The notes under the pieces are model-generated. The model was given only the letters and a program-made list of their open reading frames with translations, was not told the origin of the DNA and made no database searches. DNA of 64,000 bases from Coriaria nepalensis (taxonomy: Eukaryota > Streptophyta > Magnoliopsida > Cucurbitales > Coriariaceae): positions 2,619,001 to 2,683,000 of the forward strand of contig CP114495.1 in NCBI GenBank assembly GCA_027186245.1, written 5' to 3'. This document shows, piece after piece, positions 47,890-60,213 of the stretch. Position 1 is the stretch's first letter. Every line of letters starts with the position of its first letter. The position numbers were made by a program, and so were the translations under genes.

Positions 47890-48600
47890 TTACAAATTCT
47901 TCTGTGTAGTCTTTGGACAACTTTTCAATCCATATGTAATTTAAATTAAATTTTTAAATTCTTCTTATCGATTTTTAGATAACTAGTACTGACGTAGTAA
48001 AATTTTAATACATTAGTACCAGTCATATTAAGATACATATAAATTCAAATTTTAATCCTGCCACATCTGTAAGAAAACATAAAAATTATAAAGTCGGCCC
48101 AAATTTATCATTTTATCTTGAATATTTTTATAGTTCACTTTCTATCCTTACTTTATTTTTATTTTTATTTTTTTCATTTTCACCCAAACTCAAACCTTCG
48201 TTAATGGAGATTTGAGCTCGAACTCCATCAACGGAGGTATGAACTCAAATCCATGGATGAGAGGTCGAGAGCTTGGACCTCTGTTAATGGAGGCTTGAGC
48301 TATGTTTTGAGTTTGAGTGAAAAAGGGAGAAACAAAATAAGGGTCGAAAATATAGATTCTAAAAATATTTGGGATAAAACTATCAAGAAAATGTTTGAGA
48401 TGGATTTATAATTTTCATTTTTTATTGCTAATGTGATAAAGATTAAAAATTTGAATTTACATGTATTTATAATTGGCGCTGATTTGTTAAAATTTTATCA
48501 TATTAGCACCGATTTTCTAAAAAAATATCAGAGTGATCAAACAAATTTATTTAAATTATATATAAATTAAAAAATTATTCAAAAGCTACAATTTATAAAA
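47890..48600. mobile_element. Long terminal-inverted-repeat (foldback/MITE-like) element
   Basis: Two arms of about 300 bases face each other: 47,890-48,205 and 48,300-48,600. Matching pieces include 'tattcaaa...tttaatttatat' near the outer ends, 'aaattcaaattttaat' (48,040) against 'attaaaaatttgaattt' (48,445), and 'cacccaaactcaaac' (48,181) against 'gttttgagtttgagtg' (48,305). The spacer of about 95 bases contains smaller repeats around GAGCTC and 'ttaatggag'. There is no coding capacity. Long arms of this kind suggest a nonautonomous MULE or foldback element. Target duplications were not resolved by eye. 48,610-51,650 is AT-rich intergenic DNA, with a poly-A run at about 49,466-49,491. Confidence 0.65.
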
Positions 48601-51600
48601 ATTAAAATTTGAATTTACTTTTTTATAAATCATATTACCTATTATATCAAATTTTTTTATGATTAATGAATCTATACAATACGAAATATATAAAAAAAAA
48701 AATTACTTAATCTTGCTTTTACTCTTAACAAAAATGATTTGACTAGCTACCAAAATCAGCATTTTTAATAATATCTTCTTTTCTCCATTAAATATAAATA
48801 TTTCAATATGATAGTGGTTTGAACTTTAAACTTGTGACCATCTTTTCTAAATCTTTGCAAGCATGTCCAAATCGAAGAAGGAAGAATTTCGGCTTGTTTA
48901 CCTTGCGTCGTCGTGTAATCATTAAACACTACGGAAAATGGGTTTATACATTTTCCTTATAATAATAGCGATTAGGTTTGACATTTTGTGGAGTTTTATT
49001 TGGATTGTAATCCAGGATGAAATCCACGTGTTCCACAGCCGCAAAACCTGCGATTTCGAATCTAATATTATACGACCACAGTTTGCCATTACGAAAGTTA
49101 AACATGTTTATAGATTTTCTCAATAAATAAAAATAAAAAATAAAAACTTTAGACCAACATTAATTCGTTACATGTCATGGAAGATTGAGCCACTTTCAAC
49201 ATATTTGTATCTATGGAAATTACAAATGACATTTATTGGACTATGCTTGACTTTCGGTATAAAAAAAAAAGTACATATTAGCAACTTCTATAAGAAATTA
49301 TACGTCATGTGTTTGATTGTGTTAGATTATTATAAGTAATTTAAGATGTGTTAAATAAATAAAATTAAAATTAATATGAATTTAATTTTAATTATAAGTT
49401 TAAATCGATTAAGACTCATACAGTTTAAATCAAATTTAAATCTAATAAAATATTATGTATCCATTTAAAAAAAAAAAAAAAAAAAAAAAAAGATTTATAC
49501 TAACGAAAAAAAATGTGAATTAGATTCCAAATATAGAAGTTTCGTATGAGTTAGATTGTGTAAAGAGGAGAGGGAGGATAATAAAGCTCAAAGCAATCAC
49601 ATGTTACTCATATTGATGATATTTTAAAAAGGAAGGAAAGGGTTGGGGCAATATCATATAAAGAAAAGAAAACCACCTATTGAATCATCATGTGCTATAT
49701 ACAGTCGGTCATCTTGGTAAGAGCACATGATCAAGATCAAATATATATATATATATATATTATTTCAAAAGAATAGGGAGAGAAAAAGAGTTACTTCACA
49801 TGTTCGTTCAAGTGTGTGTGATCATCACATTACCATAGTTATATAAACATACGATCATTAATAAATAGGATATTTAAGAATAAAAAACATAAAAGAAGAA
49901 GTTTATGCGCGTAAGATTATTTATAGTGAACCGAGCAATGATAACTCCATATAAAAAAATAATATGATGAGTAATTTGATATATAAAACTTACGTTAATT
50001 AATTAACTATCGTATTTATACAAATTCTTTTTACCTAAAAGTTTGATAAGATAGAAATTAACTAGTTGCATGGGCCCAATTAACATTAACCATGCAAAAC
50101 CTAAATATAGAAATCAAAGAAAGGAGAGGCAAGGTAGGAAGCAAGCTTCGCCCAGCTAGATATGGGTAGAGATGAAGCTCATTGTTACAATGGAGAGGGG
50201 CAATAGTTTGATTTGTTGGTTTCTTAGAAGTGGATAAACAGCTGTTAGAGGACGCTTATCTGTTATTTTGTGTACTTCAAAGATGTCCAAAACTATTGTG
50301 GGTCAACTCCATCACTTGTACACAAAAGCATGCAAGAAATTATCATTCATTTACGACAATAGAAAAGGACTTGGATTAAAAAGGCATGGATGGATTGACA
50401 GGCACCAACAGCAACACCCACTTTCTTAACTCTTTCTTTTACCATTACAACTCGTACAGAAGCTCTAACACTACAGTAATTTATGATAAATTTCTTATTT
50501 ATATATTATTTTAATAATTTAATAAATAAAATAAATATAATATAATTTTACTTACGAGATTACGGGAATTATACAAATTTCTCGTAATTTTTAAAAGATG
50601 AGATAAATGAATCGAGTACATAAATGAATCTGAAAAAGTGAGGAAGGGGAGTTTAATATGAAATTGTTTGACGAGAAACTAGAAAGGGTTGCCAAATTAA
50701 TTGCATTGAATTCTGTCCAAAAAAACAGTACACTCTACAAGGCAAAATGACAGGTGCAACTCATCCACAGCTTCCCATATATGACACCAAACTTTATTAT
50801 GAATCCCTACAAATCTATTACCACAGTACTCTACTCCCTACAGTACTCCCTATATCACCTTCTCCAATCTTTGTAATGAACTTTAAGACGTCACAGAATA
50901 GTGAATTAAGATATCAGTAACTTATACATCCCTACATTACTTGCATGTAATGTCTTCATCTCCACTATCTGTATTAAGATACTTCATAGATTTCAAACTT
51001 CAAATTTGATTTTAAATATGGTAATTTAACAATTGATTCCAAAAAATATGTGATTTTGTAGGTTTTAAATTCTATTTAACTTCGAGACTGCATTCTTCTC
51101 ACTCTTTTTCTCACGGTACTAGGTCATCCAAAAATATTTAACCTTATAAGATAATTCTTGCTTATTCATACAAAATTCTACGTACCCCATAATTCTCAGG
51201 TTATAACATAAGTTAGTAATGGTTTCGACACTCTTGCAATCTTCGGAAATTGAGAGTAGTTTCGATTTTTAATATTTATTTAGAATAGACCCCTTAAAAA
51301 TTATTAAGTGAAAAATTAGAATGTTAATTAACAGTGTGATCAGGACTCCGACCTAAAACTAAGTTCATGCAAAAATTTAAGAATATAAACAAACCAGATC
51401 CAATTTCTCGAAACATCGGTTCTACTTAAGATCGTAGGTTAACAGAAAAAGATTTTGATTAGAATCAGTCATAACTTTATTAACAAACACACCCACAGAA
51501 AAAAAGGATCCATTATCAATACTTATGATATTTAGCAGTATTATTTAACATTTTTACAAACCCTGATTAATTTACAGAAAGCAAAATGGTACGTACGTTA

Positions 51601-51654
51601 ACTATTTAACGTAATACTACTCTCTCTTCTTTCTTTTTTTTCTTTTCTCTGTTA

Positions 51655-51656
<2 letters not shown>

Positions 51657-51719
<63 letters not shown>
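51657..51719. repeat. (AT)n plus T29 tract at the 3' end of the zinc-ribbon gene
   Basis: About 16 AT units are followed by 29 T. On the transcript strand this is an A29 run starting 14 bases after the stop codon of the minus-strand gene, followed by (TA)n. The tract is likely length-variable. Confidence 0.85.
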
Positions 51720-51721
<2 letters not shown>

Positions 51722-51732
51722 TATACAATTTT

Positions 51733-52485
51733 TCAACACATTACATCCTTGAGAAGCTTGTACCTTCGAGTAGAAGTGCGAGGAGATGGGACCCCACCAG
51801 AACCAGAGCCTTTTCCAGCTTTCTCCGAGCTCTGTTCATGGCGGCCATGATGATGATGATGATCTTGTTGCTTCAGCTCAGACGACGTACTACTTGCCGT
51901 AGATAATTTCTTTGAACTCGATTTTGTGCTAAGAGTATTCGATCGATTGTTCATTTCTTCGCTTTGGCACCAATCGCACACTTCAATTGGCTCCGCCACT
52001 TCACTATAATAGTTACTACAATACCTGCAATTAATTATACATGACATGTTATGATGGACCATCGTACATCATCAGAATCCTGACCATGGCTAGGTATGAA
52101 GCTATGGGTAGCTATCAAAGATGATGATGATGCATGGTCATGGTATCATATTAATCATATTTGGACATATTCTAAATTTTCCAAATCAGAAAATAACGCG
52201 TAAAATTGATAATATTTAGGATAACTACGAGAATTACCGCATAAGATGAGGGGATGGGGTAGTTACTTTCATACGATTTATACGTTATGTTTTACAGATG
52301 TTAGCAGATGGTAGAAATTGACATGGTAACTTTAAGAGAAGGTGATGAATAGGAGGAAGAGATGGATGAATTTCAACATACGAGTGCTGGATACGGTGGC
52401 GGCACTTGTTGCAGCGGAAAAGTTTGTCGGGAAAACCAACGTCGCCGCACATGGAGCATACATGACCGGCCAGGTGATCCATCAT
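51733..52485 (-). CDS. Small PHD/zinc-ribbon-like plant protein
   Basis: Two exons, 52485-52382 and 52024-51733, join in frame (intron 357 bases) to 131 residues. The N-terminal half is Cys-rich. HVCSMCGDVGFPDKLFRCNK, then CRHRIQHSYCSNYYSE, then VCDWCQSEE give a C-x2-C, C-x2-C, H, C and C-x2-C pattern like that of plant proteins annotated as PHD/FYVE-type zinc fingers. The intron splits the pattern at S|YC. The C-terminal half is Ser/Thr-rich with an His run (QDHHHHHGRH) and ends in the basic RRYKLLKDVMC. Members are small and poorly characterised; a zinc-dependent protein- or histone-binding role is only inference. The 5' side carries GA runs (52,920-52,970), which may be leader, and a long (TAA)n tract. 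Confidence 0.82.
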
Positions 52486-52670
52486 TTCAGATCAGAATAT
52501 ATATGATCATATATGCCTGCAGAGCAGAGAGCTGCTAGAGATCTTCTAAGATTTGCCCACTCAGAACATATATTATTATATAGAGAGAGAGACTTCATAT
52601 ATAAGAAAAAGTGGTGGGGGAAGAGGCTTCTTTATTTATATATTTTATTGAAACTTGGAATTGAAGTCGG

Positions 52671-52812
<142 letters not shown>

Positions 52813-52979
52813 ATGAGAAGGAAAAAGGAAAAATGTGAAATTGGATATGCACACAAAGTAGAGTAGACCGACCCACAACAGGGTTTGCTTGCAATAGTTT
52901 TCAGTTGGAGCAGGGAGGACAGAGAGAGACAGAGGAGAGACAGAAGCCAAGAGGAGAGAGAGAGAAGTGAACCTTAAAA

Positions 52980-55900
52980 ATAAAGATGGGTAGCTGTGAC
53001 AATAGTTCATTATTTCACTTTCTTACTCAAATTATTTTTCATTCGTCACCTTCTTTTTGCTTCTAGGCTTTTGCCATATAATTGATCGGTTACTGGTGCC
53101 TGCTCCTAGCTATATAGCACTATATATATATGTTCATGTTTATCCATAAAGTTCCCAAAAAAAAAAAAAACTACTTATTTTATAAAAAGCAATCTCTTCT
53201 ACCTTGCAACATCTTGTTCAATACATATATACTACGGTATGTATATCTTATATGGCTCGCCGAATTACACAGTAAAATTGACGTCGGTTCTTATAGTTTT
53301 GAAGTTCTCTTATATATACCGCTATATTTTTAAGTTCTCTCATCTTCATTAACGATTATACAATGAATGATTCTTTCATGATTACCGTTTGTTGGTAAGA
53401 TCTGCGGAATTGATCAGTAATCGTGCACGAGATTCAGTCTGCTAACGACACATGCAAGATGGTCATGTGATGTGCCTAGCTAGCTCCCTGTTCTTCGTTG
53501 TGCTATCCTGGTTCAGTCAGTTTGCATGTTATATATACTTGTGAGGAGTTGCCCTACTAAGTCTAATAAACTCTAAAGGAAGTGAGTTTTTAGCTGAGTA
53601 TAAGCTTTTGAGTAGACATTTACGATGAATTAATTTATTTTAATTATATATATAATTGATATAATATATAATTAAAATTGATCATCTATGGTATGTATAC
53701 TTCGGATGTATATATAATTGAGATGAGATCCATAGTACATGCCTCAACGACCGGAGGAGGCATGCAAGATTCAATTTTGGAACTTGCACCTTCTTGTCTA
53801 ATTCCTTTCTTAGTTCTTACTCTTCCTTTTTCACGAGTACGTACTACAACTATCGTGTTACATGTGGTCTTCTAGTCGAGCTCGATCTTCTTACATACAC
53901 ACACACACATATATATATATATATAATATACAGACAATGAGTGATGAATAGTGCGTTCTCTCTACTGCTTTAATAATGTTTATACTAAACTCATTTGATA
54001 CGACGATCATCTATATACCTAAAGGTTAAAACCATGTTGCCCTACTTAGTACTTTTGTAACACGTGTGATGTGTAAGTACGTGCATGTTAGGCCATTGGT
54101 CCTGGTAATGAGTAAATGGAAGCAAGTTTGATAACAAATATGGCCAACCAGTACTAATCGAAGAAGGGATGAAAAGTCAAAAAACACGTAGCTGGTTTGA
54201 ATGATTTTTTATTCCCATTTTAAGAAACTTCTATTTGATTTATTACTGTTTTACTTTTACCCCTTTGTAGATAATTAGCAAATGTTGGAATCTAATGCAT
54301 GAAGAGAGGCAGCATTGGACTATTTGCTCTTTCTTCTTTTCTAAAACATGAAGAAAAAAAGAAGATGAAAGAAACCAATGTTGCAAACAATAGTAATTGT
54401 TTTTAATTAGAAGAGAACATGGGCAACCCCCAAAAGGTTTGTGTGTAGTCAAGGTTTAAGGCTCAAGCTCTTTGATATGGTCCACTCGTATAACCTTGGG
54501 TCAAGGTTCAAGCTCAAGCTCGTATTAAAATTTTAAATATAAGTTCAAATTGTCCTTTTTACACAAAAATTATATCTCAAGGAAAATCCTTTTGAGTATA
54601 ACCTTTTTTTCAATGGGGTTCTCATGAGACTATATGGATATATAGTATATATATATATATATATATTACACCTACAATAGGGCACTCATCTCATCATAGG
54701 TATCTAGTACATAAACTGACGTAACATCCAATCCGAGATCAAACGAGGTATGTTTAGTAAAGCATGTTTAGATTGAAGAAAAATGGTTTAAAAGTGTTCA
54801 TCATTACATCTTAAGAAAGTTAAGAAATTAGGTAATTTGGTGCAAATGGAGGATCACATTAACAAGATACTTCTCGAGTATGCATAGTCAACTCATTTAA
54901 ATATACTAAATTTTTTTTTTACTGCCGTTGTGTCTTCCACCTTTGGGCGTGAGAATCAAATGCCATTAATTAATTATTAAGAAAAATATAATTAATTTTT
55001 GAGATTTTATATAAATTATAATGAATCTCAAAATATTATATAATTATAATTAATAATATATATATTTTTTAATAATTATAATAGATATTCAAAATTTATA
55101 ATAATTTTTAATTTTTTTTAATGATTGATTCTTAATTATTAATCTGATTTAATATAATTTGATCCGACTCATAAATTTAAATAAATATATATTTTTACTT
55201 TCAATATAACTTTTTATCTAATCTAAATTAATTTCATTTATTTATTTAAATTAATTTTATTGTTCTAATTTTTTTCCCAATAAACTCATAATTTCTTCAC
55301 TGAAAAAAGATCAAAACAAACTTATCCTAAAATCCACTTCAGTTACCAAAATTTAAAACTTTTTTTTTTTATAATTTAAAATTTAAAATTTATTATAATT
55401 ATAAATATTTTAAAAACATTATCACTTATATAAAATTTTAAGGGAAAATCCCAAGATTTTTGGACAAGTTTATTGGTCAGTTGTTACATCTCAAACCAAA
55501 ACGAGCGGTAGTTTGTTGTCGTTTTTCGAATGGGCCCAATTTCGTGGTGGCCTGGAGAGAGCCCATATTCATGGCCGGAAAAAAAAAATTGTGTGGCCCA
55601 TTACCTTTCACATCGATCAAAAGGGTTGGAATTACATATCAAGTTCCAAGTTCAATCACGTTTACTTGGTGAGGCTATTAATGGTTAATGTTAGGTAAAC
55701 CCTAAAAGTAATTGGCTCCGATTGTCTGTTAATTATCTATCACCTATCAATATGATATACGTTAAATCACACATCCCGTTAAATCCGAGATCTTAATACA
55801 AGCCGTGAAATATATTTAAAACTCGTCTTACTAATTAATTATACTACATATATATATATATATATATATAGTAATGTCACTTAGCACAAAAGAAAAGGCA

Positions 55901-56370
55901 ACAGTTGCTACTTGCTACAGTGATGTTATGTGTAATAATTTATATAGAGAATTAAAATATTAATCACTTATAATAAAATAAAAAATATATTTTAAAAATA
56001 ATAAAATTCGATATATTATACCACGTGCGGTGCATGCAAGAATATAAAGCTCCATTGTTTCACCTATATGGTTATATATATAATTACATTTTAAGTTTAA
56101 AAATGAAGTTAAGAGTGTAAATTAATTAAAAGAGGTTAGAACCAATAGTCATGGAACACGTATTGAGAATGTAAGATGTATTGGTAGTGAAAAAGAGCCG
56201 TTTCTTATATCCCCTGCAGATATCCGTATGCTCTTATGGTGCTCGGCAATTCAAAATGGGCTATGGGCCCACCTGAAACAGACATCGGCCCATTTATAAC
56301 TATCCAACATTTGATCGTTCTGTCGTTGAATTGCTCTAAATTTTGATTTTTTGATTTTTGAAATTTAGAT

Positions 56371-56411
<41 letters not shown>

Positions 56412-56674
56412 TTAAACAATTAACAAAAAGGGGTTGACCACAAATATGGAATCAGAAGAATTGTTAAACAAATAATTAATCACTGAATTTAATAAGTCAT
56501 TAAGTTTAATGAGCACATGACAACGCACGTGCAGTGCTGCTTCTTTGGGATCACCATCTCACGTGATTCTATGTCTCCCTCTCACACCAATGCCCGAAAC
56601 CTTTGGTATCCCAAATTTTCCCTTCTTTAAGCAAACTTTATCACTCAATTGGAGGAAGAACAAAAACAAAAGTA

Positions 56675-56705
<31 letters not shown>

Positions 56706-57300
56706 TTTATATATATTTAAAATGTAGTTACAATTAGTTTATCCAATTAAAATGTAGTCAATTAATATTAAAATAAAAAATTAAATTTATTCTTCCATCG
56801 TCTAATTGATAATTACAGCTGGCAGAAGAAGTTAGCTGTCGGTGATGTTAATGTGGTAATGTGATAATGTGGGGGAAGGGTAAGAAGCAGAGAGGTGGTT
56901 AGTGATTTGTGAAAGCTAAAGGAAAGTGAGTAGTTAGTACTAAGTGCATGTTTGATTGATCAATATGGAAACCAGGTTCTTTGTTTATGGGCCCTAAAAA
57001 TTGATTGTCATGAAGGTATGTAAACTAATCAAGATTATATTATAACTAATTGAGCTTATTATATGTTGATATGAATGAACTCTTAGGAAAGTTCATATTT
57101 GTATGTAATGGATTTAAACTCTGGCGCCTTACACGATGCAATGTTCTTATTTTGAAAACACATTAACTAAACTCAAATTTGAGTAATAAAATAAGCCCAC
57201 TTTGATTAACTTTATAATTTGTGTAATAACTTCCAAAATCTACAAATAAAACATAAAACTTTATTATTAGGCAGAAATAAATTCATAAAAAATATAAGTT
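52980..57300. other. Intergenic region, AT-rich, no gene supported
   Basis: I see no credible exon in this 4.3-kb stretch. It has TA dinucleotide runs at about 53,909-53,926, 54,645-54,667, 55,849-55,871, 56,381-56,408 and 56,675-56,702. G-box-like CACGTG words lie near 56,022, 56,526 and 56,560. A (CT)n run at about 57,423-57,447 belongs to the leader of the GATA gene that follows. Confidence 0.6.
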
Positions 57301-57415
57301 TTCTCACTCCCTGATCAACTTCACAGACTCACTGCATGTTTTAGTTTACTCTCTCCCCTGCACGTTCCTCTGCCCCCCTCCACCCCCCTATTCAATACTC
57401 CTATCTCACCCCCAA

Positions 57416-57446
<31 letters not shown>

Positions 57447-57513
57447 GCGAGAGCAGCTTATTACCAAGCTAGCTCTAACGGAGAGTTGAGAGACCACTAC
57501 AGAGCTTCCATTA

Positions 57514-58402
57514 ATGGACGTGTACGGCTTACCAAGCTCTTCTGGAGCTGAGTGCTTCCCCATTGACGACCTTCTCGACTTCCCTAACGATGACGACCAC
57601 CTCTTTTCCGCTTCCACCATTACCTCCTCCGATACCGCCACTATAACCTCCTCCTATGACACCCATTTGGTCGGCCACCAGAACAAATTTTCTCCGCCCC
57701 AGCCCTCATCCGACGTTAATCCCTCCTCCTTCGCCGACGATCTCTGCGTCCCCGTAAACGCCTCTTTTTCTTCTTCACCTCCCCTTTTTCTCTGCATTTC
57801 TTTTATTTATTTATTATTTTCTTCATGTGCAGAACGATGAGGTCGCTCAGCTGGAATGGCTTTCACAGTTCGTCGAGGATTCCTTCACTCATTTCCCGTT
57901 GACCGACGTCGCCGCATTCCCGCCTGAAACATCGTCTATCTCGGGGAGAAGCAGCAGATGCAGCGGCAGCACTACTACAGATGGGTACTCAAGATCAAGG
58001 TCGTCAGCTTCCTTGCTCGAGTCACCGACGGTGGAGAAAACCATGAAACCAACCGTCGGTAAAGATCATCGACACATATTATCAGGCGGAGGGGTGCGTA
58101 GGTGTGCACACTGCGCATCGGAGAAGACCCCGCAGTGGCGCTCGGGACCACAAGGACCAAAAACATTATGCAACGCGTGCGGGGTACGTTATAAATCGGG
58201 TCGGTTGGTACCCGAATACAGACCAGCAGCGAGCCCAACTTTCGTGCTGACTCAGCACTCGAATTCGCACCGAAAAGTTCTAGAACTCCGTCGGAAGAAG
58301 GAGGTGGTGCGGCAACAACATCAACGTCCGCTGCAAGAAGGAGGAGGGGATCAACAACAAGAGCAGTTCTATCCTCACCCGCACGACTTCCAAGTTTGCT
58401 GA
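57514..58402 (+). CDS. Class-A GATA transcription factor (GATA2/4-like)
   Basis: Two exons, 57514-57753 and 57833-58402, are separated by a 79-base intron and code for 269 residues. The single type-IV zinc finger is complete: C171-x2-C174-x18-C193-x2-C196, with core [19 protein letters not shown]. It is followed by the basic tail [20 protein letters not shown], which marks the plant class-A family. The N-terminus has the class-A signature [13 protein letters not shown], an acidic likely activation region, and ELEWL-type residues ([13 protein letters not shown]) after the intron. The intron lies upstream of the zinc finger, as in the Arabidopsis GATA2/4 group, members of which act in light and brassinosteroid responses. 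The C-terminus is Gln-rich. A CT-rich leader precedes the ATG. The exact orthologue is not fixed. Confidence 0.92.
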
Positions 58403-58814
58403 CCCGCACTGTTTTATTAGTTTTATAAACTATATATATATATATATATATATAAAATAAGAAAAAGGAAGACACTTTTTTATTTATTAATTAATAAAAT
58501 AACGTTTTTTTCTTTCAAACTTCAAAGTTTGTGTGTCATAAATCTCTCTCCAACTACCCCATCTCTGCCAACACTTTTTGTTTATGAATGCTAGAGAGAG
58601 AGGTGGTGATTGTGTGATAATGGTGGAAATGCACGTGATATTTTGGGTGACAGAAACAGAAACGGATAAATTTCTTTTCATCGCTCTAATAATAATGCGA
58701 CAAAAACTGAAAAACTTGTTGCTTTTGATTGTTAAAATCATATAACATGAAAATTTTATTTTATTGCGATTTTTTTTCCCCCTTCCGTCTTGAACATGCA
58801 GATGGCTATGATAT

Positions 58815-59293
58815 ACGGGTGGTTTTTTTTTTTTGTACCGATTCCGGTATTGGTCCTGATTAGGCTATAAATTAAACAAATGATACTGATTTCGATATTT
58901 ATAATTTGGTATATTTTTTTGAAAATGATAGAAAAAATAATATTTATATTTGTATCAAATAAATACGGTATCGATTTTGATTCTAGTACTGATATCATGA
59001 TATATATATATATATATAAATTATAACTAAATTTTTAAAAATAAAAAATAAATATATAAACTAATTTGAAATTATGATATTTTTCCTTTTAATTTAATTA
59101 ATATGTAATTAATATAATAAATAATATAATTTCTAAAAAATAAGTAATAAATAAACATAAAATTATGATATTCAAAATATTGATATCAAATCGAACCATA
59201 AATTTATAGTTTCGGTACCGGTACTGACTATACAAGAATGATACCGATACTCTTAAATACTAGTACCGACCGTACTTTTGACCATCCACAATA
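58815..59293. mobile_element. Possible nonautonomous hAT-like element
   Basis: The two ends look like inverted versions of each other: 'gggtggtttt...gtaccgattccggtatt' on the left, and 'agtaccgaccgtacttttgaccatcca' on the right. The inside is AT-rich with further CCGATA/CGGTAT words. The match is imperfect and the target duplication is unclear ('tatgat' occurs on both sides). There is no coding sequence. 59,300-60,210 holds nothing I recognise. Confidence 0.35.
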
Positions 59294-60213
59294 TGATGAT
59301 TTTCATATCAAGATATATATTTTTGGAGTTTAGATTTGTACCGACTCATCAATCTGGAGCTCAATTCTCGATGAGGAAGTGCCACTCAAGTAAACACAAC
59401 CAATCAATTATGTAGTGATTTGTAATTACGTGATACTTCCTTTTTCTTTAAATGAATATTGAACGATCTGGATTGATGGCTCGATACAAACCGGTACCCA
59501 TCAAACGCTGACCTAAACATAAACTTTTGTCTTTTTGTATATCTTGTACCTTAAAAAGAAATTAAATCAAAATTGAAGAAAAAGAGAAAGGCATTATTGG
59601 GTGGAAAGTGGGGCAAGTTATACATCCATCCATCCATGTGATATTCCTCAAGAGGATGCATCTCTCTTTCTCTTTATGAGTCACAGACTACTGATAAGAA
59701 GATAATGTTACAACTCTATGTGGGCCCAATTATAAAAATGGTATGTAGTAGAATACACTAATTATCTAAATTCTAGATCTATGAAACGCAAGTTTAATAA
59801 AACCACTCAAATGGAGAAGATGCGTTGAATTTCTTTTAAACACGTTGTTTAAAGTGACTGTTTCTGAAAAGGGTTGCTAAAAGGCCTGCATTTTTTTTTT
59901 TATATTGGGGGCTAAAAAGCTCTTATATTTTGAAAATACCTAAAAAAAAGCCTAGATTTTTTAGTTTGAGCTATAAAGGGCTTTATATTCTTTCGAATGT
60001 TTTGAACTGCCCTGACTGTCTTTTTTGCTGTTTTGAGTAATGATATTACATGTCACATCATAAAAAATATTAATAATTTCTTTTTTCTACCCCTTATTTT
60101 TCTTTTTTTTAACTTTCTTTCCCTATTAATTTATTTTCCCCATTTAAATGGGAACACCTCATACTTTAGTGAACAAGCAAGTAGTAGACAATGGAAAATC
60201 AAGGAATGTTCTC

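Noticed and set aside
53461..53510. Weak resemblance to a miR160-like word ('tgcctagctagctccctg')
   Set aside because: It carries an insertion relative to the miRNA, and I found no pairing arm nearby.
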